Shown here in pieces: positions 50,376-61,400 of a DNA stretch of 64,000 bases; the first letter of the stretch is position 1; every line of letters begins with the position of its first letter. A program made the position numbers and the translations under genes. The stretch is from Phallusia mammillata (lineage: Eukaryota; Chordata; Ascidiacea; Phlebobranchia; Ascidiidae). Under the pieces are notes generated by a model, which worked only from the letters and a program-made list of their open reading frames with translations, made no database searches and was not told where the DNA came from. The DNA lies in the NCBI GenBank assembly GCA_003260075.1, contig QLIY01000228.1, positions 124,522 to 188,521 of the forward strand. The letters run 5' to 3'.

Positions 50376-52488
50376 ATGAGGCAGACACTAGCGCTAGTCT
50401 TGTTGTCTGTTTCGGTGTTACTAGAAGCGCATGTGACCTACAGTTTGTCGTGCTACCAGGGTACAGGAGACACCGCTGCAGCATCTGAATGTCCAGACTC
50501 AGCGACTTACTGCGGGCTCACAGATACAAAAACCAACACCGGCGGTGAGAAGACGAAACAAAAAGTTGACCATTCAAACATTTTGCATGCCACGTAAATG
50601 TCGCTTATAAATGTGGGACTACGCTACGAAAAGTTTTCGATTTCAGCCAAAAATTAAAAAAAAAAACAGTTACAAGATAAAATATATTCTGATCGCTTGA
50701 TTTATATTCAGAATTCATTCTAGTAAGATCATGCGAAGACGACATTACAGCATGCGATGAGCTTTGTGCAGGAGAAGCGTAAGTAAAAGTATAAACCAGT
50801 TTATATCACAACAAATTATTTTCAGCATTCACAGATTAATAGTTTACACAACTTGAATGTGTTATTTTTCATACCGGTTCCCTTGTTATTATCTGCAGGA
50901 AGCTAGCTGAATGTACATTTAAAAGGAAACCCCCCCCCCCGCGATGAGCTTTGTGCAGGAGAAGCGTAAGTAAAAGTATAAACCAGTTAATATCACAACA
51001 AATTATTTTCAGCATTTTTGAAGCTACCTGAATGTACATTTTAGAGGAAAGAAATATTCATTGTTTTTCCTATTTCCCACAGCAAGACGCACAATATCAG
51101 CTAGTTTTGGAGAAAGGTGACATCACCCACGAGACGACAATTAGGCTTGTACGGACAAAGAGCATTGTTCAACAATGAAGATTGTTTACAAAACTTCGAT
51201 AATAATAGAAAGACAGTATGTAATACTACATTCATGTGTGTGCGTCAACACAACACAAACCACAGGCTTGTGACGCAAGAAAGTTTGTGAAAATAAACAT
51301 GTTGTACCGAACTACCGGGTTCGAAATTTAACTGGAAAAGTTTCAGTTTCCGATTTAAACTTTGGCAACAATTATATAACCGAAGCGGTACCTTGGCAAA
51401 AATCTGGTTCGGCAAAGTTTGGTATATCACTAATTGATAGCTCATTTTGTTCGTTTAATGTTCATCATTTTAAAGAGGGTGTTGGTCAGCATGTTGCGAT
51501 GAAGCGGATTGCAACTTTGATGCCGACAGCGTACGAGGTTCCACACTAACGTGCGCATCGGGTTCGTCGCACACTGACACCCTTGTTGGAATGATGGACT
51601 GTAACCCAGGAGAAGTGTGTGTAAGAAGAGAACGGACATCCAGTGATGGAAGTACGGTTTGTGTGGCTAAGTTGAAGAACAGTAAAAAAAACTCTTTGTA
51701 TATTTGTAAAAAAATATTTTAGTGTCACTTCATTGTTCTGAAAAAGATCGTCCTGGTGGGCGAAACGTCAGCTAATTTTTTTTCAAAAAACGAATATTTT
51801 GTCTAGCAACGAGTATTTTGTCCACACTTGTTGATTGATACCTTTGTTAAATTCTAGTTTCTGACAGAAGGCTGGGCGAAACACAAGCAATATGTTGTAC
51901 TTTGTTCACTAAATATTTTACAAATCAACATTCAGCAGCAAAATATCTTTAAAAGTTTTTTCTCTTCTGTTTACAGGTGTTACAATTGACGGTTCTTGCG
52001 GGACTGTTGACCGATGCAGAGAGACCTGTTCTGCAGTCACGTGAGTAGATAAAAACTTAAACTATACACTGTTGATTTGTAATACAGATAACGCCCCCCC
52101 CCCCTGAGTAGATAAAAACTTAAACTATACACTGTTGATTTGTAATACAGATGAGATAACGTATGGAAATGCTTTGGTTTTTAGAACGCTTTGTGTATCG
52201 GCATGTTGCAATGATGCTGATATGTGCAACGCTCGGACAGTTGACGAAATGAACAACATTGTGCGCTGTGCAGCCGAGACAAGTGGTTCAACATTTTCCA
52301 GATATTTGACTTGTGCCCCTGGCAATATGTGTGGGAGAACAGAATTAACCGATGGCAGTATGTTGCACAGAAAACAGAGTATATTTTCATGTCAAAAATG
52401 TTGTTACCAAATCTTTTATCGTTTCAGTAATCGCAGTATCTTGCCAGACACCATCCGCCTGCAACGCTGGACTTTGTGGGGCCACAGC
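50376..52488 (+). CDS. Giant LU gene: signal peptide and domains 1-3 exons
   Basis: Exons 50376-50544, 50712-50778, 51476-51651, 51977-52040, 52185-52357 and 52428-52488. Exons 1 and 2 here together equal the single first exon of the compact genes (YSLSCYQGTG ... VRSCEDDITACDELC). An extra intron thus splits it, or it was lost in the compact genes. Partial repeats of exon 2 (50941-50968) and of intron 4 (52105-) follow poly-C at 50930-50940 and 52094-52104. The exon-3 donor is gtacgg and the exon-5 donor gtatgt, both weak but GT. Confidence 0.8.
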
Positions 52489-55400
52489 GTGAGTTTTTAC
52501 GTTTTTGCTGAATTATTAACGTTTATTCGCCAAAGGCAGGCGGACTTACCAGTTTTCCAATTACTTAGCATTGACTAAAAACAGTGGTTCTCAATTCGTT
52601 TTAGGCCATGGGCCACCATTTCAATTAAATAAAGTAAGCATCCACAACAAGCACATTGGCTTGAAATATATTCTTTCAATACAGAATTTCGTGGAGTGTC
52701 ATCAAACAACTGACAGCTAACAATAAATTGCCAATAACATGTAAAAGCTTTTTTCTTACTCATAATCAATCAATTGTAAACTATTTCCAGTCCCCCCCCC
52801 CATGTTGTGGAATGTGATGAGCTCTGTGCAGGAACTGAGTAAGTGAATGTAAGCCTTGTAAATAATAACTTAAACAAACCATTTGGGAATTGATGAAACA
52901 TTATAGCCCCCCCCCCCATTCAATACAGAATTTCGTGGAGTGTTATCAAACAACTGACAGCTAACAATAAATTGCCATAACTTGAAAAAGCTTTTTTCGT
53001 ACTCATAATCAATCAATTATAAACTATTTCCAGTTTATCACCAAATATAATTTATGTCCTGTTGGCCACCCAAAAAGTCGTCATGGACCACAAGTTGAGA
53101 AGCCATGGCTTAAATCAGGGGTGTGCAACCTGCGACCCGCGGGCCAAAGGCGGCCGATTGACTAAAGATTGTGCGGCCCGCAGAGACGTTTAAATTTCAA
53201 ATATGCTGGAAAACGAGTCGAATTAATATATACTTTTGAGTAGTTTAATGCACCGCTGCTACTTTCTGCGACCTGACAATATGCGGCTAGAATCAAAAGC
53301 GAAATTTACTTGTAGTTTGTTAACTCGCAATATAGGCATATATTTGGTATGCAACAAAGTAAAATCATCTTGTGTTATATAAAGATGCAGCCAACGGTCT
53401 GATCATGGTGATTGTATTTGGACCCACAGTGACAAAGGTTGCACACCACTGGCTTAAAATAGATCGACCATCACGTTCGGTCATTTTTGTAGAAACTGTG
53501 AGGCTGAATGCTGCGACAGCGATGAATGCAACACTATAACGATTGCTGCGTTAAACGTGAGGACATGTTCGGTTGGGACGGTGACTAAGGTTGGAGATGC
53601 AGATGCGACAGGAAGTATGATCGGTATGGTTTGCGAAGCAGCTCAGTACTGTGGAAGGACAGAAACTACAACATCAGGTGCTAACTGCTAACCACCGCAT
53701 TTTTACAATTGATTTCAACGTCATTTCATTTTACAGACTAAAAACTTAGCCTTAAGTCATCCACCGACCTTTCATGACATGTATACATATATAGGCATCT
53801 TCAGTATAATATTCAAACATAATCTATATCATTTCACTGTAACACAATATCAATTCCTTTATTGCTTTTTGTTTACTACAGGCACCGTGGTAACTGTGGG
53901 ATCGTGCCAAGCTGATGTTGTGGAATGTGATGAGCTCTGTGCAGGAACTGAGTAAGTGAATGCAAGCCTTGTAAATAGTAACTTAAACAAACCATTTGGG
54001 AATTGATGAAACATCGTAGTGACAACTGCATAGCAGCTCGAATTAGAGTTTTAATTACGACCAAAACATAATTTCTAAAAGCGAATAAAAGTGGAGTTGT
54101 ATTAAAAAGTTGTTCCAAAACCCGTGTTTATTCAGAGGTTGTGTCTCTGCGTGCTGCGACGATACTCATAATTGCAACACGGTAGATGTGGCCACAATGC
54201 CCCCCCCCCAGAAAACAAACTACTGACGGCAGTTCAGGTGAAAAGCTGATGTAAAGTGAGGAAAGTAATAATGGTAGCAATTCTATACCAATGTTCTTTC
54301 CCTCTGTTTAATTTGTTCTTTGCAACATAACCAGGGATCGTGGGTAGGCTGAAAATACTGTGTGACCGCTGTGGCAATTAGATCAAACAAATTGTATGAA
54401 ACAAATCACAAGATTTTCCAGGATTGGTTAGGAAGTTGTTTACCCTAATAGCGCTTTTAAAGAGGCGTATGCCGCAAAAAATTAAAAGTTTAGGAACCTT
54501 TGATCTGTAGACCGGCCACAGCGGTCCTCCAGTGCCCCCCCCCCGACACGGACACTGTGACTGTTGTTGGATCGTGTCAAGCAACCGTCGTCACATGTAA
54601 TGAACTCTGTCCAGCGAATGAGTAAGTGAATACAAACTTGACAGTTACAAAGTTTGGCTAGATGATCAGACGAGCAATTATTACACATTTTTCGTACATA
54701 CAAAATTCATCAAAAGTCGACCCTTAGTGCAAAACGAAACTGTGAACAACAAAGCAAACCTATTAATCACAATTTTTTGTATTCATTGTTGCAATCAGGG
54801 TTTGTGTGTCTGCATGCTGTAACGATGCTGACAACTGCAATAGTGATGATGTGGCAACAATCACAAATGTGGTGACTTGCATGACGGGATCAGTAACTGA
54901 TGGAACACTCATCGAAACCACTAATTGTGCAGCTGGAGAGTTTTGTGCAAGAAAACAAACTACTGACGGCAGTTCAGGTGAAAAGCTGATGTAAAGTAAG
55001 GAAAGTAATAATGGTAGCATTTCTATACTAATATTCTTTCCCTCTGTTTAATTTGTTCGTTGCAACATAACCAGGGATCGTCGGTGGGCTGAAAATACAG
55101 CGTGACCGCTGTGGCAAACAAATTTGACCACTGTGGCAAACAATACTGCGTGACCGCTATGTCGAACAAATTTTATGAAACACAAATCACCAGATTTTTC
55201 GGGATAGGTTAGAAAAGTTTTTAAGTTAGTATGAGGATAATTAAATTTGTTTACAAAACCTCACCCTCAACCCAGATAGCTCTAACCATTAGCAAAAAGG
55301 TTAGCCACTGGGCCGCACCACCCACAGAGGAGGCAAGTTAGAATGTAAAAGCATTCCAAATTATTATTGTTTACAGTGACAACAACTGTGGGAATGTGTT

Positions 55401-58400
55401 CAACAAAGGAAGCTTGCGAAGCGCTCTGCACCGGTGTCACGTTAGTATATTCAAAGTTGCAACAAGCACCGTATTGTTGACTAAGCCAATATCCTTAATT
55501 AAATTCACACAGAGATGCATGTGAAGCAGCATGTTGCAACGACGCTGACAGATGCAATAGTCGAGCAGCTACAGCTATAAACGACATTGTAAGGTGTGCA
55601 ACCGGAACATCAACTGATGCAACCCTGGCCGGCCGCATGACATGCGCAACAACACAACAATGTGGAAGAACTGAAACTTCTGTCACAACAGATGGTAAGA
55701 GAAGTACGATAACTAAACAAAATACGTTTACTAATGAACCATTTGTTTTTCAGGAACCACTGTAGTAACAACTGTGGGATCTTGCCAAGATACCACAGCC
55801 TGTGATAGTGGTCTTTGCGGTGCAACTATGTAAGTTTTGTGCAACAAAACAATTGAAAAAAAAACAGTTTTGCTTCATTTAGAAAAAAATGTTTACTACC
55901 CATATGACTATATCTGGTTAATTTGCATGAATGGTTCATTGGATACGACACAAACAATCAACCGTCATATAATGAATTACATTGTGTTTCTGCAGGGGAT
56001 GCACTCCAACATGTTGTAACTCAGCTGACAATTGCAACACCGGTAGACTTTGTATGGTTGGAACAATTACTACAGTTGGAACCGATCCAGCAACTGGAAA
56101 CATGATACCTACTCTTTGCCATCCGGACCTTTACTGTGGAAGAACTGAAACCACCACAACATCAGGTGGGAAAGTGAACATTGAAAGCAACATTGACAAC
56201 CGATTCTCACTTTTTGCTAGGTTGATTTTATCCCCCCCCCCCAGGTGGGAAAGTGAACATTGAAAGCAACATTGACAACCGATTCTCACACTTTTTGCAT
56301 TGTTGATTTTACCCCCCCCCCCGATCAGACGAGCAATTATTACACATTTTTCGTACATACAAAATTCATCTCAAGTCGACCCTTAGTGCAAAACGAAACT
56401 GCGAACAACAAAGCAAACCTATTAATCACAATTTTTTTATTCATTGTTGCAATCAGGGTTTGTGTGTCTGCATGCTGTAACGATGCTGACAACTGCAATA
56501 GTGATGATGTGGCAACAATCACAAATGTGGTGACTTGCATGACGGGGTCAGTAACTGATGGAACACTCATCGAAACCACCACTTGTGCCGCTGGAGAGCT
56601 GTGTGGAAGAAAACAAACTACTGATGGAAGTTCAGGTGACAAGTAAACTTTACACACAGTTGCGATGATAGTAAAACATTTGAAAAAGATATCCTAACGT
56701 TCTAAAATGTGCCTGAGAATTCAAATGCTTGGTGGAATAACTTCTGTTGTTGGTTGCAGTGACAACAACTGTAGGATTGTGTTTGACAAAGAATGCTTGC
56801 GAACCGCTTTGCACCGGTGTCACGTAAGTATACATACTGAGAAGCAACTATTAATACTATCCATGAATAACTTTTATCAGGATAATTCAGATTTGATATC
56901 AAACGACCAACTGTCTTAGAATTGCTTTACATTATTTATCTTAATTGCTCAGAGACACATGTGAATCTGCATGTTGCAACGACGCTGATAGGTGCAACAG
57001 TCGTACAGTTGCAGATATTGGCAACGTTATACAATGTGCGACCGGAACATCAATGGATGGTACTCTGACTGGTCTCATGACATGCGCAACTACACAACAA
57101 TGTGCAAGAACTGAAACTTCTGTCACAGTGGGAGGTAAGCAGTGAAGTGGTCAAAAAACTTTTTTTTTGAGGTGGGAACTTTGTATGGCAGTTTGTTTAA
57201 AACTCCATTTAAAAGGAATCTGATCTAAGCAATAAGAAAATTGTCCAGTGGGCATGACTTCTTCCTTGCCATAATACGACTACCAGATGTTAAACCAACG
57301 GGGTTTAGCCTTTCAATTAACAAATTTTTGTTTCAGTAAACACTGAAGTAACAACTGTGGGATCTTGCCAAACAACATCAGACTGCACCAGTGGTCTATG
57401 CGGGGACACTGCGTAAGTTTTGCTTTAAAATATCGCGTTTACACGAACACTGCCGTTGTACCGAATTAATTTTTTTAACTAAGTTTACTTCTTTTTATAA
57501 AACATTGGCACAATAATAGAGATTGGTGGTATCACTTCACTAAATATCAGATTCTGTTGCGTTTAACTTATCATCGGATTGCCACCTACACCAGTCCAAA
57601 GCTGTCCTATCACAATCTGCTCTAACGTTTATTGCTGGAAAATATATGCTCAGCCCTGCAACAACTCGCTGTGTTTTGTGTGCAGGGGATGTGTAGGTAC
57701 GTGCTGCAGCAATGCTGACGCATGCAACACTTTGAGCTTCGCTGTTCAAACTGGCAGAGTTTGCACGGTTGGGACAACTAACACAGTTGGAAATAATGCT
57801 GCAACTGGAAGTATTGTGCCTACACTATGCCATCCTGATCTTTACTGTGGAAGAACGGAAACCACCACAACATCAGGTGATAAATTAAACATTAAAGGCA
57901 ATAGGAATAGAACCAATACTTCGACTTTGGTGCGAAGTATTTTAGTTTATTGTTTTTGCGATCGACAGGCGGCGTAGACACAGTAGTTGTTGAAGGCTCA
58001 TGTCAAGCCACCGCCATGACATGTGATGAGCTCTGTGCAGGAACTGCGTAAGTTGAAACAAACTTGTTTGGATCGTTAAAGTTACTCAGGACAAACTGTA
58101 ACTAGCCTTAAACTTTTTAAAAAATTTACAAATCATTTGTTAAAAAAAACTCTTTCTGTTCAAGGTAAAGGAACTCTGCGAAATCAATGTTCACTGTGTT
58201 TATTAGGGGTTGTGTATCTGCGTGCTGCGACGAGGGGGGGGGGCAGCACTGCCGACGCCTGTAACACTTTGAGCTTCGCTGTCCAAACTGGCAGAGTTTG
58301 CATGGTTGGAACAACAACAAAAGTAGGAAATAATGCTGCAACTGGAAGTAAAGTACCTACACTATGCCATCCTGATCTTTACTGTGGAAGAACTGAAAGC

Positions 58401-61400
58401 ACCACAACATCAGGTGAGAAGTTAAACATTAAAGGCAATAGGACCAAAGAACCAACACTTTAACTCTTGCGGAAAGTATTTTAGTTGTGTTGTTTTACGA
58501 TATACAGGCGGCGTAGACACCGTAGTTGTTGAAGGATCATGTCAAGCCACCGCTATGACATGTGAAGTGCTCTGTTCTGGAACTGCGTAAGTTGAAACGA
58601 ACTTGTTTGGATCGTGAAAGTTATACTAGGGACAAACCGACAAAGTGTAACCAGCTTAGATAATTTACAAGTTTTAAGAATAATTTATTATAAATTCTTT
58701 CTGTTCAAGGTAAAGAAACTCGTCATAACCAAATGTTCACTGTGTTTATTAGGGGTTGTGTATCTGCGTGCTGCGACGATGCTGACAACTGCAATAGTGA
58801 TAATGTGGCAACAATCACAAATGTTGTGACTTGCATGACGGGGACAGTAATGGATGCAACACTAACTGAAACCACACTTTGTGAGGCTGGAGAGCTTTGT
58901 GGGAGAAAGGAAACCACTGCTGGTGATGGGGGTAAGAAGCAGATCGTAAAATAAAACACAAAATGGTAATGGTACAATAATCCGGTAAACCCATTTCTTT
59001 TGGCTGAGGCACTTAAACGAGATATTAAGTTTCGCGGCACACAAACGCGATCTCACAAGCGTTCCCATCGAAACTTGTGTTTAGACTTGGATCGAATTGC
59101 AAATGGAAAATTTTACTTGTTGAAAGTTTTTGGGTTACAAAAGTGATCAAATTGTCACAACCGCCTTGTGCCCAACTCTATTTTGGAATAATTGAATTAC
59201 ATACTGGTACTTATACATTATTTGACTAGCATTAGCACTTGTGTTTGTTACAGTGGTAACAATTGTCGGATCTTGTTCAACACCAGGAGCTTGCGAACTA
59301 TTATGTACGGGAGTCACGTGAGTATATTTTTAGAGCAACAAGTTTTACTTTGTTATGTTAAAATCCAACTGCTAACTGTCAGTCATATTGGGTGTGAAAC
59401 GTGTACAATATGTTTTGTAATGAAGAAAAATGCAGGGGTTTGTTATGGAGAGACAATTCATTTAATTTCCACAGAGACACATGTGAAGCAGCATGTTGCA
59501 ACGACGCCGATAAATGTAATGGTCGAGCAGCTGCAGACATAGACGACATTGTAAGGTGTGCGACCGGAACATCAACTGATGCAATCCTGGCTGGCCGCAT
59601 TACGTGCACAACAACAGGGGGGGGGGGCAGCATGTTGCAACGACGCCGATAAATGCAATGGTCGAGCAGCTGCAGACATAGACAACATTGTAAGGTGTGC
59701 GACCGGAACATCAACTGATGGAGGTCTGACTGGCCTCATGACTTGCGCAACAACACAACAATGTGGAAGAACCGAAACATCTGTTACAACAGATGGTAAG
59801 ATCAGTGGCATAAATAACGGTAAAGACTGACTGTCAACGAATATTTTTTTGTTTTTAGGAAACACTGTAGTTACGACTGAGGGGTCTTGCCAAGACATGG
59901 GAGCCTGTGATATTTGCGGTGTCACTGAGTAAGCTTAGTTCAACGAAATGCTTACAAATATTCCAGTTTTGCATTACCAAAACAGTAGCATAAACGCGTT
60001 GCAAGATACTGATATGACTCAAATGGCATGAAACAATTCATGTAATTTTCGGTTGGATTTAACCAGTATATACCTCTGTCATTTTTTTGCAAAGTCATCA
60101 GTTTAGTCAGATGCAAATTTGTACTAATGTCAAATAGGTCACGTCCTCTTAATCTCCTTATTGTTGTGTTCAGGGGATGCGTGGATGCTTGCTGCAACAA
60201 AGCTGATACCTGCAACACTTTGACAGTCGCTGTACAAACCGGCAGAGTTTGTATGGTTGGAACAACTACTACAGTTGGAAGCAATCCTGCAACGGGAAGT
60301 TTAATGGCCACACATTGTCATCCGGATCTTTACTGTGGAAGAACTGAAACCACCACAATAACAGGTGGAAAAGTGAACATTGAAAGCAACATTGACAACC
60401 AATTCCCCCACTTTTTGCATTGTTGATTTTATTTCTATTTTATGACGCACAGGCGACACGGACACTGTGACTGTTGTTGGATCGTGTCAAGCAACCGTCG
60501 TCGCATGTAATGAACTTTGTCCAGCAAATGCGTAAGTGAATACAACCTTCACAGTTCGAAACCTAGGCTTCATTACGAATTACGATAAGTTGTCATCAGA
60601 GCAAACCTTTCACTTGCTTTTTTATCATACAAAAATTATGTCAAAATGAAATAAACACTTTTACTCTTTGCAAATGTTTTCAACTTTTATGTGTGCTAAA
60701 ATTGGTGCCCTTTAATTTTTAAAAATGGGCGCCTACCAAAACGAAACCATTCACTGTGTTGATCAGGAATTGTGTATCTTCGTGCTGCGACGATACTGAC
60801 AACTGCAATAGTGATGATGTGGCAACAATCACAAATGTGGTAACTTGTATGACGGGGACAGTAACTGACGGAACACTCACCGAAACCACGGCTTGTGAGG
60901 CTGGAGAGCTTTGTGGGAGAAAACAAACTACTGATGGAAGTTCAGGTGACAAATGAACTTTAACTGAAACACAAAATCGTGATGATAGTAAAACATTTGA
61001 CAAAGATAACCCAAACGTTTTAACACACGTTTGCGGGGGGGGGGGAAGGGAAACCACTGATGGAAGTTCAGGTGACAAGTGAACTTTAACCGAAACACAA
61101 AATCGTGATGACAGTAAAACATTTGACAAAGATAACCCAAACGTTTTAACACACGTTTGCGCAGTTGTCCGCATTGCGAAAAAAATCTTATTATTGGTTA
61201 TAGTGACAACAACTGTGGGATCATGTTCAACAAAGGAAGCTTGCCAATTGTTTTGTGCCGGCGTCACGTGAGTTTAATTTTATTCAACCTGTGTTAAATT
61301 GTTACTTGCACATTTAACACGAAAACCTACGTTTTTAGAAACAATAGTCATACTTTGGATCCAAATACATTAGTTTTGTATGACATTGTATCCAGTGGTG

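Noticed and set aside
60719..61267. Longest minus-strand ORF (182 codons)
   Set aside because: It is antisense to LU exons and runs through a duplicated poly-G junction; the cysteine and splice patterns support the plus strand.
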